Part shown: positions 39,630 to 50,066 of the stretch, piece after piece | Layout of the letters: the number at the start of each line of letters is the position of its first letter | Position numbering within the stretch: the first letter of the stretch is position 1 | Assembly: GCA_003116975.1 (NCBI GenBank) | Contig: BGKB01000243.1 | Coordinates: forward strand, 1 to 64,000 | Direction of reading: 5' to 3' | Length of the DNA: 64,000 nucleotides | Origin: Aurantiochytrium sp. KH105 | Taxonomy: Eukaryota > Sar > Bigyra > Thraustochytrida > Thraustochytriidae | Position numbers and translations under genes: made by a program | Notes under the pieces: model-generated | Told to the model about the DNA's origin: nothing | The model's input: only the letters and a program-made list of their open reading frames with translations | Databases searched by the model: none

Positions 39630-40584
39630 GCCGTTGGGAGTACTCCTGTTGCTTTCAGACGCGGCTGCGCGCGCAAGTACGGGGACGGAGCGGAGCTGCG
39701 TGTACGCGTGAAGGAGGGTGGGCACGCAGCGGTGGCGGGAGAAGGCTCGCTCGGACGCGCGTCGGCGATGAGAAGCGGTTATGCCAGGCACGAGAAAGAG
39801 TTGCTGTCGGTTTGTTTCCGGGTTGGGTGGCTTGATTGCATTGCTGATCGTTGGGAGGCCTAGTGTGGTAATATCTTTTGGAGAGCCTCAGCAGCAGCAC
39901 TGTCAGATGTCTATCTTTCAAGTAAAAAACTCACAGAAAAGAAGTGAGCTCGCGGAGACCATGGCTTTCAAGTTGGGCGAAAGGGGCAGGGATGGAAAGG
40001 GGCGCGCGAATATACCTGGCTGGCTGGCACAAGCGCTTTGGCAAGCGGGCAGAGGAGATGGAAGAAGAAGGTTCGAGCTTCGGCGAGTTGGAGAACGACT
40101 CCGTCCTGGTGCAAGAACACTGTGTGACGGTCGAGAAAATTGCCGCTCTCGTTGGGTCGATCTGCAAGGCGCACACGAAGTAATCAGACCTCGAGCCCAA
40201 GATCATCGCCTTTGCGGATATCGACATGCTTCGTCAAACTGGCCTCATCTTGCATCGTCGCCAGTTCAAAAACTGCATCTAACGATCTTTATGAGCGACT
40301 GCCAGCTTGAGCACAGCACAGCAAATCCCTTCGAGTTGCGACGGCAGCAATGCGGCAAGATTCGGGCAGCGAGTGCGCAGCGAAGGAGGAAAGAGCAAGT
40401 TGATGGCGCGACCCTGTGCCTAGTCTCTCTGATGCTGAAACGCACCAGCTGATTCGGTCGAGGGATTGGAAGATTTTAGTTGTAGAGCTTCCCACCCAAA
40501 TACATTGCTTCGATTCCTGAACTTTGCTGACGCTACGAGGCAGATGCGTTGCTTTTCTAATACTACAAAAAGAGGAAATGGGCG
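39630..40584. other. 955-bp intergenic region with one weak small ORF
   Basis: This holds the alpha-galactosidase promoter and the 3' flank of the first DOMON-b561 gene. A small plus-strand frame at 39992-40183 is listed separately as uncertain. Confidence 0.5.
39992..40183 (+). CDS. uncertain small ORF (63 aa), possibly decayed or read through
   Basis: ATG at 39992 opens a 63-residue frame with protein-like composition (ELENDSVLVQEHCVTVEKIA). After its TAA the same frame stays open for 32 more codons with plausible sequence (EPKIIAFADIDMLRQTGLIL) up to a TAA at 40280. This could be a short gene, a decayed gene or chance. No family is recognised. Confidence 0.25.
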   Translation: MERGARIYLAGWHKRFGKRAEEMEEEGSSFGELENDSVLVQEHCVTVEKIAALVGSICKAHTK

Positions 40585-43254
40585 CTATGTTGAGGATAAA
40601 GAGTCTGTTTTCAAAGTCCCCGATGCAGAATTTGCGTCGTCTTTGGCCTCTTTTGCATGCTGATCGGTACTTGGTGCAGAGTCTTCTCCATCCGCGCTAG
40701 CGTCGCCACCAGGGGACGACGATCCTTTGCTATAAATCCTCTTTCTGGGTGGGAGTTCTGGAGGTGGAATATCGATATCTTCAATATCATTGTCGGGCCC
40801 TGGATGAGAGGTGTGCGAGAAACTTGGCACCGCTTCCGCGTTGTCAACATCCACATGCCCTGGCTGTGCATCCTCGGCATTAACGCTGGGGCTCGCACCA
40901 GTGGCGATCATTGTCGTGAGCGTGATCCTGGGTGGGAATTTTGGAGTTGACATCTCGACCTCCGTCTCGTCATGGTCAGGCTCTGCGAGCGAGGCTTTCG
41001 TGAGACTCAATTCAGTGGGTATGCGATCCAGGACAAGATGCTCACTTCCCGCTCTTGGGGTGGAACACGGGGCTGAAGGCACAAAGGAGCTGCTTTCCTC
41101 GGATCCCGTGCTCTGAAAGGTCTGCACGGATAACTTTCCATGAGGACGTCGCACTTCCGAAGAGACTTCGTGAGGAGATGAGTGACGTCTCGGAAATGCT
41201 ACCTGGGAATCTCTTGATGCAGGGTGAGAATGGCGTATGGAGTCTTCTGCAGCAATGGAGCGCCCCGTTCCCTGAATGCTTGCGCGCTCAAGGTCGCCAG
41301 AGTTGACGTTTGCACGGGCTCGGTCGCTCCCAGAAAACGAATCCCGTTTCCCATCATGCTTCTTTTGGCGACACAACAACGAGCAAATCAGGCGCTTAAA
41401 GTAAAGAAGCTTGGAGAGGACACCGTGCGGAAGGCCGAATTGGCGCTCGGACTCTTTGTAAATAAGGATGATGACCACGAGGATTGTCCACATGTTAATG
41501 ATGGCGATAATGACCGTATTTGCTTGGAGACGATCGAGACCAAGGTAGATTTGTGCGTAGGCAAAAACGGGCATGATACGTCCCACGATCCTGTGAATGG
41601 GGCGAATCACCGTCTGGCGCAAACGAGTGAGCACGTAGATGGCGATCCCTGGTGGCACACACGATGGAATACCTCGATTGATTGTCTTTTCGATGAAGGC
41701 AGTAATTTCAAACGCGCGCGGTGTCGACAAGGTGTCGAGCTTGTGGTAGATCTCGTGCAAGAGCTCGCGCTGTCCGTGCTCTGCCTCGATCTTTGCAAGA
41801 AAGTCCTTGTTTTCCTGCGAAAGCATCTCGCTTTGAAGAAACTCTTTTGCAACTTTTTTCGAGTACTTGGAGCAGAGGTATGCTATGGTTCCAAGACCGG
41901 CCTGCAGAATCGAGCTATACACGAGTATCGTGCCAATGATGGCATGGGCAGAAAGAAAGTGCACTTCGACGAAGCGCTGCGACAGATAGTACCCTGGCAT
42001 TGTCAGCATGGTGTTGATGCCCTGGATAATGCGATGCGCGCCAATGCCCCAGGCCCTGTCATGGGCGTATCTGGCAATCATGGCACCGACGCAAATGTTG
42101 ATGCCCCAAATCATGTACATGAGCATGCCGTGAGCAACTTGTAAATCGCGCTTGTCGCGACTGTTGGCAATCGCAAGCTCGCCGCCGCTTCCGCCAAGAT
42201 CGGCGTCGAGAATGTAGCCTCGGTTGGTTGCGGCATGACGTTTGAGGAAGGCGTTGGATGTTGTCGAGGGCTCGCCGTCAACCTCTTGAAAGGACCAGAT
42301 GAGGTTTTCGCGTTGATTGAGCACGGCCTTGTCGTCGGGGTCAGAGCTATGCAGTGACTTGGTGCAGACAAGCGTGACGAGCTTGTCTTCGAGCGTTGCG
42401 GAGACGACTTGGACGTCTTGCTGATCATCAATGTCAGGACCGCTGGATCGACTCGTGCTCCCCGAAGTATGGAAGTCGGCGCAGAGCGCGGTTCCATCAC
42501 GCTCGGCAGCAATGATCATGTCGGCGCCGAGCATGGAGTCACCAAACCCGAGACCGAGAAAGTGTCCACGCGGAAAGACAAAGGTGACTTGAAGACTTGT
42601 CGCGTCGGCCACGTCGACGACAACCTCGCCCTTTCTGTTGATGAGACTGAGCTGGAGCGAGTGCGTGTCGTCGAGGAGATAGATATTACCCTGGCATTCT
42701 TCCTCCACTTTGTCAAAGAGTCTGAGCGATTCCGCAATGAGGTTCCAGGAAGCCGCGTCAAACGTCTGAAGCGCGTCGCCTTGCCAGAGCCCGTGTATGT
42801 TACAGAATTCGTAGGGAACGAGAAAACCTTGGCCCCCAAGACCACCGAGGACGGATGCATCGACGTCGACGGAGGTATCGCCGGGTTCAAGAATCCCGAC
42901 AAAGACGATGTCCATCGTGGCATTATTGCGAATGAAGACGGCGTGAATATAGTGCAAGTCTTGGCCGTTTTCCGGGTTCCAATTCATTTCGTGGCTGACG
43001 CGAATATTGACTTGCGTGTCGGAGCGTTGCCACATTTGCGGCACATGCTTGCCAACCACCTCGAGAGAGTCCGGGGCCGAGGGCGGATTCGAGGCGCTGA
43101 ACCAGGTATCGTTTTGGCCAAAAGTCTGTACAAAGGGCGCGAGCGCGTGCTGCCGCTCGATGTCGGCCACAAGAGCTGCCCACTCGCTCTGCGGGGGCAC
43201 CCTGAGCGCGGAAGCGAGCGAGACCCAGAGCGCGAGCGCGAGCACCAGCGTCAT
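40585..43254 (-). CDS. DOMON domain-cytochrome b561 membrane protein, copy 1
   Basis: 889 residues. A signal peptide (MTLVLALALWVSLASALRVP) leads to a long ectodomain. It contains a DOMON-like beta sandwich (about 215-340; FPRGHFLGLGFGDSMLGADM). A cytochrome b561 helical core follows at ~375-610. The four expected axial histidines are visible in VAHGML, GAHRIIQ, SAHAIIGT and RPIHRIVGR, so two hemes could be bound. A ~300-residue Ser/Pro-rich cytosolic tail ends the protein. Family members move electrons across membranes, with ascorbate or iron reduction as usual reactions; the substrate here is inferred. The start is set at the signal peptide; an in-frame ATG at 43443 would add a basic leader absent from the paralogue. 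Confidence 0.88.
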   Translation of the reverse strand: MTLVLALALWVSLASALRVPPQSEWAALVADIERQHALAPFVQTFGQNDTWFSASNPPSAPDSLEVVGKHVPQMWQRSDTQVNIRVSHEMNWNPENGQDLHYIHAVFIRNNATMDIVFVGILEPGDTSVDVDASVLGGLGGQGFLVPYEFCNIHGLWQGDALQTFDAASWNLIAESLRLFDKVEEECQGNIYLLDDTHSLQLSLINRKGEVVVDVADATSLQVTFVFPRGHFLGLGFGDSMLGADMIIAAERDGTALCADFHTSGSTSRSSGPDIDDQQDVQVVSATLEDKLVTLVCTKSLHSSDPDDKAVLNQRENLIWSFQEVDGEPSTTSNAFLKRHAATNRGYILDADLGGSGGELAIANSRDKRDLQVAHGMLMYMIWGINICVGAMIARYAHDRAWGIGAHRIIQGINTMLTMPGYYLSQRFVEVHFLSAHAIIGTILVYSSILQAGLGTIAYLCSKYSKKVAKEFLQSEMLSQENKDFLAKIEAEHGQRELLHEIYHKLDTLSTPRAFEITAFIEKTINRGIPSCVPPGIAIYVLTRLRQTVIRPIHRIVGRIMPVFAYAQIYLGLDRLQANTVIIAIINMWTILVVIILIYKESERQFGLPHGVLSKLLYFKRLICSLLCRQKKHDGKRDSFSGSDRARANVNSGDLERASIQGTGRSIAAEDSIRHSHPASRDSQVAFPRRHSSPHEVSSEVRRPHGKLSVQTFQSTGSEESSSFVPSAPCSTPRAGSEHLVLDRIPTELSLTKASLAEPDHDETEVEMSTPKFPPRITLTTMIATGASPSVNAEDAQPGHVDVDNAEAVPSFSHTSHPGPDNDIEDIDIPPPELPPRKRIYSKGSSSPGGDASADGEDSAPSTDQHAKEAKDDANSASGTLKTDSLSST

Positions 43255-43745
43255 GATCTTGCCTCGTTTCGCAGCGCCATCCTCGCCAAGCAGCTGTCGC
43301 GTGCGTCGACGGCGTATCGTAGGCTTGTCATTGCGCAGAGACCTCTCGCGCGTGCCTACGGCGACTCCTTCTCTTCGCCCTTGTGCGCTGAGCGGCCCGA
43401 GGGTGCGGCGCCGCCGCTGCGATTCACAGTCGCGTGCGGGCATTGCGGCTCTGCGAGCGACCCCGAGACGTCCTGCAGAAGCGCTACTCGCCCGCTGCCG
43501 CGTTGGTCGCGCGGGTTCGTGAACAGGAGCCAGCGGAGGGGGGCGCGGCCTTCCGACCGTGCGCTTGCCGGGCAACCATCAGGATGCCGATCGAAAAGGC
43601 GAAACGAGTGCCCCGTCCCGCACGCGTCGGTCGAGGGCCTCGCCGGCGTGTTCGAGAGCGCGAGCGAGAGGGGCAAAGGAGGGAGAGAAGGGGGCGGTAG
43701 CGGGGGACGTGGCCAGCGCACTGCGTCCCGAACGTCAGGGCGGTC

Positions 43746-44175
43746 GTGCAGCCTAAACGGTCCTCGTTTCATTCCTGGTACCGTCTCTCTTCGTTTTGCG
43801 AGAGGCAGGCTCGAAACCTGGGCCTGGATGGGTCGCAGACAAGGCAGAGCACTGATTTGGAAGGCCCCAGTAGGCTCAGCTGTTTGGTCTCGGTCTCGGC
43901 CTCGGGCGATAGAATGGATGTCTGTACCTTACGATTAAGCCGCTGACCCACGATTAAGCTGCTGACCCACGATTGCTGGTAGTACTTTGCTACAAACTCC
44001 GAGTCGAGTACAACGTTGGTTTCAAAGGAAAATCACTGTCGTCCACCGCAGACAAGGTCCACCTAGACGGCGATTTCGAATCTTCTTTCGAGAGACGTGA
44101 CCATGTCGGATCAACACTCTCGGACAATTTCTCTGCAGGGCGTGGAGCAAGGCCTTCTGGACGACAGGTTTGATC
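43746..44175 (-). pseudogene. decayed tandem copy of the 3' end of DOMON-b561 copy 2
   Basis: 43746-43975 resembles 44176-44450 (shared gggtcgcagacaaggcag, cactgatttggaag, agaatggatgt and accttac-attaagc). About 44010-44175 then resembles the last coding bases of the gene ending at 44567. Read on the minus strand, the relic still gives EGLAPRPAEKLSES against EGLASRPTDNTQET in the intact gene. The unit is ~430-480 bp and ends inside the C-terminal tail. Confidence 0.7.
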
Positions 44176-44566
44176 ATGCAACCTGAGCGGCGACGAGGTC
44201 CTCGTCTCCTTCCTGGCACCATCTCTCTTTGTAATGCGAGAGGCTCTCAAGCTGGGCCTGCATGGGTCGCAGACAAGGCAGGACACTGATTTGGAAGCCC
44301 TCATCGGGCTGTATGCTCTCGTGACGGTCGTGGACCAGTTGGGACACTGATTTTGGAAGCCTCCAGTAGGCTGGCTGTCTGGATTCGGTCTCGTCGGCAG
44401 AATGGATGTCAATACCTTACCATTAAGCTGCCGGTCCATGAGTACCCGAACTTTGACACGAGCGTTGGGTCGAGTACGACGTTGGATAATTATAAGAAAA
44501 AATAATAATAAGGTTTAAATTGTTGCAAATTGTGCATGTTCGCGGTGTCCACTTAAAAATTCTAGC

Positions 44567-47137
44567 CTAGACGGTGGATATGGATCTCAATTCGAGAGAG
44601 GTGGTCGAGTCAGGTCCAGGCTCTTGGTCAGTTTCTTGCGTATTGTCTGTAGGTCGTGAAGCAAGGCCCTCCGTATCGCTCGATTGTTCTCCCGAGTTAG
44701 GGCTGGTGTCAAAGGCAAAGGAGGGCTTGGTGTCGACAATAATGCGGGGCGGAGCTCCCTCAATAGACGACGCAGACTGCAGCTTTCCGGCCGCTTGTTC
44801 TTCTTCATCGTCTTCACCTTCTTCTGCTACAGCTGTATTGGTAAAATCATCGAGGGGGACGAACTCGAGGGAAGATGAAGCTAGCGGTGATTCTTTGCTC
44901 GTCTTGGGTGAGGAGCACGGAGCGGGAGGCAAAGCATATTGACTATCGACGGATTCCGCGCTTTGGAAGGACTGCATAGGTGTCTTTGCTTGGGAAAATG
45001 GAGATCCGTGCGCGCGCCCTTGAGGGTGTTCATTAAGAATACTAGAATGCGAACGCTCAAGATCGTGATCGCGGATAGACCTTTTTTCCAAGAGGTTTCG
45101 CGAGCTTCTGTTCCCTGCCTCACCACCACCGGTGGCGGCACCATTAATATCACCATCATCATCGTTGTCACCGTCATTCGCGTCTGGTTTTGGGTCTTGC
45201 GTTCGTGGGCAGCATGAGCAAAAGAGACGCTGCAGCTTGTCTTTAACGAGAAAGAGCTTGGAGGCTACCCCGTGAGGAAGATTCAATTGGAGCTCTGACT
45301 CTTTGTAGATGAGAATGAGGACAACGAGAATCGTCCACATGTTGATGATGGCGGAAATGACACTGTTGGCCTGAAGTCGATCGAGACCAAGGTAGATTTG
45401 CACATATGCGATGATGGGCAAGAGTCGTCCGACGACCCTGTGAATGGGACGAATCACTGTTTGACGCATCCGCGTGAGAATATACACGGCAATGGCTGGC
45501 GGCACGCACGATGGGATGCCCTGACTAATTGTGTTTTCGACGTACGCGGTGATCTCGAACGCGCGTGGCGTCGAAAGGGTGTCGAGCTTGTGGTAAACCT
45601 CGTGCAGGAGCTCGCGCTGGCCGTGTTCGTCCTCGATGCCGGCGATAAAGAGTTTGTTTTCATCGGAAAGTGCGTCGCTCTTGGGATACTCGCGGGCAAC
45701 CTTTTTCGAGTACTTGGAGCAGAGATACGCGGCGGTCCCGAGACCCGCCTGCAGAATTGAAGTGTACACGAGCGTTGTGCCGATGAATGCATGGGCTGAT
45801 TGAAAGTGCACATCGACGAAGCGCTGCGACAGATAGTAACCGGGCAGCGTCAGCATGGTATTGATACTCTGAATGATTCGATGCGCACCAATGCCCCAGG
45901 CCCTGTCATGAGCGTATCTGGCAATCATGGCACCGACGCAAATGTTGATGCCCCATATCATGTACATGAGCATGCCGTGAGCAACCTGTAAATCGCGCTT
46001 GTCGCGACTGTTGGCAATTGCCAGCTCACCGCCGCTTCCGCCAAGATCTGCGTTGAGAATGTAACCTCGATTGGTTGCGCCATGACGTTTGAGAAAGGCG
46101 TTGGAAGTTGTCGAAGGCTCGCCATCCACCTCTTGGAAGGACCAAATGAGGTTTTCGCGTTGATTGAGCACGGCCTTGTCGTCGGGGTCAGTGCTGCGCA
46201 ACGACTTGGTACAGACAAGCGTGGCGACGCCATCTTGAAGCGTAGCTGCGACAACTTGAACGTCTTGCTGGGCATCAATGTCAGGGCCACTATATCGATT
46301 GCTGTTTCCCGTGGTATGGAAGTCTGCGCAGAGCGCGGTCCCGTCGCGCTCGGCGGCAATCATCATGTCGGCGCCGAGCATGGAGTCACCAAAGCCGAGG
46401 CCAAAGAATTGCCCGCGCGGAAAGACAAAGGTGGCCTGAAGGCTCACTGCGTCGGCCACGTTGACGACGACCTCATCATATCTGTTGATGAGACTGAGTT
46501 GAAGCGAGTGCGAGTCGTCAAGAAGGTAGATATTTCCCTGACACTCTTCTTCGACTTGGCCAAAAAGTTTGAGCGAGGCGGTGGTGAGGTTCCAAGAGAC
46601 GGGATCGACGGTTTGGAGGGCCTCGCCTCTCCAAAGACCGTGCACATTGCAGAATTCGTAGGGAACGAGAAAGCCTTGGCCCCCGAGGCCGCCAAGAACG
46701 GTTGTATCAATGTCGACGGAGGTGTCGCCGGGTTCGAGAATGCCGACGTAGACGATTTCGCTCGAGGAGCTGTTGCGCACGTAGACGTAGTGAATATAAT
46801 GGGCAAAGTCGACCACGTCGTTGGGTGTCCAGATCATTTCATGGCTGACGCGGATGTTGACTTGCGTTCCGGACCGCTGCCACATTCTGGGCACGTGTTT
46901 CTCGACCTCTTCGGCGGCGTCAGGGCTTGAGGGCGGGTTCGAGGCGCTGAACCAGGTGTCATTTTGGCCATAGGCCTGCACGAAGGGCACGAGGGCGTGC
47001 TGCCGCTCGATGTCGGCCACGAGGGCTGCCCATTCGCTTTGCGGGGGCGACCGCAGCGCCGTGCCGAGCGAGACGGTGAGTGCAAAGACCAGCAGCACCT
47101 GCAGCAGCAGCAGCAGCAGCAGCGCTTTGTTCCGCAT
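44567..47137 (-). CDS. DOMON domain-cytochrome b561 membrane protein, copy 2
   Basis: 856 residues from the signal-peptide ATG (MRNKALLLLLLLQVLLVFAL). An earlier in-frame ATG at 47245 would add an Ala/Arg-rich leader. It is collinear with the copy at 40585-43254 through the ectodomain, the DOMON block (FPRGQFFGLGFGDSMLGADM) and the b561 core, with the same four His motifs (VAHGML, GAHRIIQ, SAHAFIGT, RPIHRVVGR). Identity is very high up to the last helix. The cytosolic tails share little beyond Ser/Pro/acidic composition. The likely role is transmembrane electron transfer. Both copies face the same way with 1.3 kb between them. Confidence 0.88.
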   Translation of the reverse strand: MRNKALLLLLLLQVLLVFALTVSLGTALRSPPQSEWAALVADIERQHALVPFVQAYGQNDTWFSASNPPSSPDAAEEVEKHVPRMWQRSGTQVNIRVSHEMIWTPNDVVDFAHYIHYVYVRNSSSSEIVYVGILEPGDTSVDIDTTVLGGLGGQGFLVPYEFCNVHGLWRGEALQTVDPVSWNLTTASLKLFGQVEEECQGNIYLLDDSHSLQLSLINRYDEVVVNVADAVSLQATFVFPRGQFFGLGFGDSMLGADMMIAAERDGTALCADFHTTGNSNRYSGPDIDAQQDVQVVAATLQDGVATLVCTKSLRSTDPDDKAVLNQRENLIWSFQEVDGEPSTTSNAFLKRHGATNRGYILNADLGGSGGELAIANSRDKRDLQVAHGMLMYMIWGINICVGAMIARYAHDRAWGIGAHRIIQSINTMLTLPGYYLSQRFVDVHFQSAHAFIGTTLVYTSILQAGLGTAAYLCSKYSKKVAREYPKSDALSDENKLFIAGIEDEHGQRELLHEVYHKLDTLSTPRAFEITAYVENTISQGIPSCVPPAIAVYILTRMRQTVIRPIHRVVGRLLPIIAYVQIYLGLDRLQANSVISAIINMWTILVVLILIYKESELQLNLPHGVASKLFLVKDKLQRLFCSCCPRTQDPKPDANDGDNDDDGDINGAATGGGEAGNRSSRNLLEKRSIRDHDLERSHSSILNEHPQGRAHGSPFSQAKTPMQSFQSAESVDSQYALPPAPCSSPKTSKESPLASSSLEFVPLDDFTNTAVAEEGEDDEEEQAAGKLQSASSIEGAPPRIIVDTKPSFAFDTSPNSGEQSSDTEGLASRPTDNTQETDQEPGPDSTTSLELRSISTV

Positions 47138-48474
47138 CACGGCGCTGCTCGCGCGCGCGCGACGACGACGCGCCGGCGGGCCCGCGCGAGCAGCGGCCCG
47201 TGCGGGCGCAGCCGGGGGCGCAGGCGCTCCTGCGCCGCGGCCCATGCGCGCCTTCGCGTCTGGGCGTCCCCTCTCCTGCGCTCTCCTTTCCGGCTTTGCT
47301 TGCTAGCTGGCTGACTTCTGTCCAAAGTAAAGTAAAGTGAAGGAGCCCGCCATCTGCACGAAGACATCTCCGTGGGCCGACTCGGACCGAGCAGCAGCAG
47401 CAGGCAGCAGCAGCTGCAGCCACCATCAGTTTGCGCAGCCGCACCGCGGTTTGTTCAATGGCCAGCCTACGTAGGACTGCCCAGGGCTTGCACGAGATTG
47501 GCGCAGTGCACGGGATTGACGCACGCACGTCGTGGTCTCCACCGGCGCCACCTCAGGCTCACCTGCCTGCCTGCCTGGCAATGCACAAGTCGTGTCGTGC
47601 TGATTCCGAGCAGGGCCTCTTCGCTCGCCACGCGCTCAGGATCCAGGCAGACGGGCGCACGATGGATGCGACCGGCCGTGCACAAACATGCTCGGCAGCG
47701 GCCTCGGAGTGCGCGAGGAGAGCGCTCGGCCCCCGGCCGCGTCCCGACTGGCGCGGAGCGGAGCGGAGGCCGGCGAGGGGATTCGAGAGGGCGCGGGCCG
47801 TAGTAGAAGCATTTCTGCCGGATCTTCGGTAGGAGGTGCTAGCGCGCCGGTAAGCCCGACGCGAGGGCCGCTGGTGGCCGCAGCCGCTGCCGGACTCGCG
47901 TGGATGATGAAATGCTGCCGGAGACGGAGGCGCAGCGCCTTCCTGAGCGCGACGCGACGCGACGCGGCAAGGGTTCCCCCGCCCGCGAGGAGGACCGGTC
48001 CCCGAAGGCGAAGGTGAGAGTGGTGACCGTACATCGCAGCTACTATACATACAGTTCCAGGTGTGTATCTTCCATTCTCCTAAAAGTATAACAGTGTAAG
48101 TTACCACTGTTTTATCGCCAGTGTCCGGGCCGGCCAACATGCGGACACACACTTGCACACACCCCTCGCGCGCTTCCTCTCTGGCTGCACTGGCTGCTGC
48201 TTTTTGTTATTGCCGCGGCGTGGATCGGGCGCCGCCAGAAGGGGGGAGAGAGAGAGAGGGACACGCGCCGCGCTGGAAAAGCTGAGCGGCCAGCCACATG
48301 CCAGTTGCAGTTGCCATGGCCGCTGTTGCGAACAAACAAGCAACAAGCAAACCAACAAATCGGAAACTGCGAGGGATCCAGAGGCACGGCGCGCGTCGAG
48401 CAGGGCGGGAGGGCACGGGCAGGCAGGCAGGCAGGCAGATTGGCACGCAGCCGGGAGAGAGGGAGAGAGAGACC
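47138..48474. other. divergent promoter region of 1.3 kb
   Basis: Between the minus-strand DOMON-b561 gene and the plus-strand five-helix membrane gene. It contains CAG runs just inside the left gene and near 47390-47420, and a GGCA run near 48416-48437. Several open frames exist but none shows a domain or a conserved-looking start, so no gene is called. Confidence 0.55.
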
Positions 48475-49947
48475 ATGGGCGACTACACGGCGCCGACGTA
48501 TGTGGCGCCGAGCGTGCTGGAGATGCTGCATAACTCGCCGCGTGTGAGGGGCTCGAGCGAGTTCAACTTCCCCACGGCCGGCTTCGCGCTCAGCCAAGAC
48601 GACCCGACGGTGGAGTACGTGATTGGCATTTCGGCGGGCCCCATTGCCGCGTTCATCGTGTTCATCATCTGGGTGTTTGCTCTGTGCTGCATCGGGTGCT
48701 GCCGCGAAAAGTGCTGCAACCGCGGAAGGAGCAACAAGGTCGGCGCCATCTTTTTTGTGGGATTCATGGTGCTGAGCTGCTTTGGCTGGTTCTACTCGCT
48801 GGGCGCCAACACGCAAGCCCTGAACGGTCTCGACACGGTGCTGGGCACGGGCAAGAGCCTGCAGGACTTTGTGGACGAAACCGATACCACTCTCGCTGCC
48901 GCAGCCGATACCGCCACGGGCGTGCTCGATACCATCGAGGTTGCCGCGGTCACGTGCCAGAACCTCACGGACACCGCCAACATTACCTTTCCCGAGACGG
49001 ACTGGGACGATTTTGCGGACAGTATTGACGATTCCCTGGACGGCGTGACCGGAGAGATGGACGAGGTTGTCCAGCAGTTCAACGACGTTGTGGAAACCAT
49101 CGACCCGTACTTGGAAAAGGTCCGCATCGGCTACAAGGTCACCGTGGCGCTTATCATTGTGATCAGTGCAGTGTTTACGATCGCGACGCTGTACCGTCTG
49201 TACACGAACGCACCTGGTAGTGGCACGCGCCCCGCCAAGGCACTCGCCGGCTGCTCGGGCACCTTTTTCATTGTGCTGAGTGTGATCATGCTGCTCCTTT
49301 TGTGGATTGTGATTGTTGTTCTCGCCATCATTTCGACAGCCGGCGCTGACTTTTGCGTGCCGTCGCCCACGAGCAACCTGAACCGTTTGCTGTCCGATAT
49401 GCTCTTGCAGGACGACCCGGGTGCCGATCTCTGCTCTACGGACCCTTACAGCTATCTGTGCTACTACCAGACTTGCGAGGGCACCAACCCGCTCACGGAG
49501 GCTGTTGGCGACACAAGCAACATTACCGATGTCTTTGAGGCGAGCATTGATGAGTTGCTGACGACGCTGAACGAGACGATCAACAACGCCACGGCGTATG
49601 GATACACGGTGGAGAACGGCACCGAGTGCATTGCTGCTGTGGAGGACATTCAGACGAGCATTGGCGAGATTCCCGGGGCGATTGACTCGGTTGTTGACGT
49701 TGCCGATTGCTCGAACATCAACCCCATGTACGTTGATCTGCTTGCGGAGGGCACGTGCAACGGGGTTACCGCTGGCTTTGCTATCATGTGGGTCACGTTG
49801 ACACTTGGCTCTGTCTCACTCATGGCTGCCATTATCGTGTACCGGTGCTTTGAGTTCGACCGCTTTGAGAACGGCGAGTACGTCATGGCTGAGGCTGTGG
49901 CTGTTGGCAACGCTGACGCCCCGCCGCCAAAGAATGTGAGCGCTTAG
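48475..49947 (+). CDS. five-helix membrane protein with two large loops, prominin/tweety-like topology
   Basis: 490 residues. Helices lie at about 50-75 (FIVFIIWVFALCCIGCC, ending in a palmitoylation-type Cys cluster), 87-108, 220-243, 260-290 and 455-480. Between helices 2 and 3 is a ~110-residue helical loop with N-glycosylation sites (NLT, NIT). Between helices 4 and 5 is a ~160-residue Cys-containing loop, also with N-x-T sites. Five helices with two big exoplasmic loops and a juxtamembrane Cys patch resemble prominin and tweety proteins, which shape plasma-membrane protrusions or conduct chloride. Sequence alone does not decide between them. The ATG at 48475 follows a purine-rich leader; the upstream frame is low complexity. 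Confidence 0.7.
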   Translation: MGDYTAPTYVAPSVLEMLHNSPRVRGSSEFNFPTAGFALSQDDPTVEYVIGISAGPIAAFIVFIIWVFALCCIGCCREKCCNRGRSNKVGAIFFVGFMVLSCFGWFYSLGANTQALNGLDTVLGTGKSLQDFVDETDTTLAAAADTATGVLDTIEVAAVTCQNLTDTANITFPETDWDDFADSIDDSLDGVTGEMDEVVQQFNDVVETIDPYLEKVRIGYKVTVALIIVISAVFTIATLYRLYTNAPGSGTRPAKALAGCSGTFFIVLSVIMLLLLWIVIVVLAIISTAGADFCVPSPTSNLNRLLSDMLLQDDPGADLCSTDPYSYLCYYQTCEGTNPLTEAVGDTSNITDVFEASIDELLTTLNETINNATAYGYTVENGTECIAAVEDIQTSIGEIPGAIDSVVDVADCSNINPMYVDLLAEGTCNGVTAGFAIMWVTLTLGSVSLMAAIIVYRCFEFDRFENGEYVMAEAVAVGNADAPPPKNVSA

Positions 49948-49971
49948 AATGGAATGCAAGCGCCTGTGCCT

Positions 49972-50066
49972 AGTTTGTGAGTGAGCTCCAAGTTTGTGAG
50001 TGAGCTCCAAGTTTGTGAGTGAGCTCCTAGTTTGTGAGCGAGCTCCTAGTTTGTGAGTGAGCTCCT
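49972..50066. repeat. 19-bp tandem repeat, five copies, just after a stop codon
   Basis: The unit agtttgtgagtgagctcc(a/t) repeats with a strict 19-bp period at 49972, 49991, 50010, 50029 and 50048. It starts 24 bases after the stop of the five-helix membrane gene, so it is probably in its 3' UTR. Confidence 0.9.

Noticed and set aside
38673-39863. 396-codon plus-strand frame
   Set aside because: Antisense shadow of the alpha-galactosidase gene, whose catalytic motifs are unambiguous.
42409-43938. 509-codon plus-strand frame
   Set aside because: Antisense to the DOMON-b561 gene and its promoter; no domain content.
47372-47832. candidate genes in the divergent DOMON-b561/five-helix promoter
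   Set aside because: Overlapping frames in several phases with biased composition and no motif.
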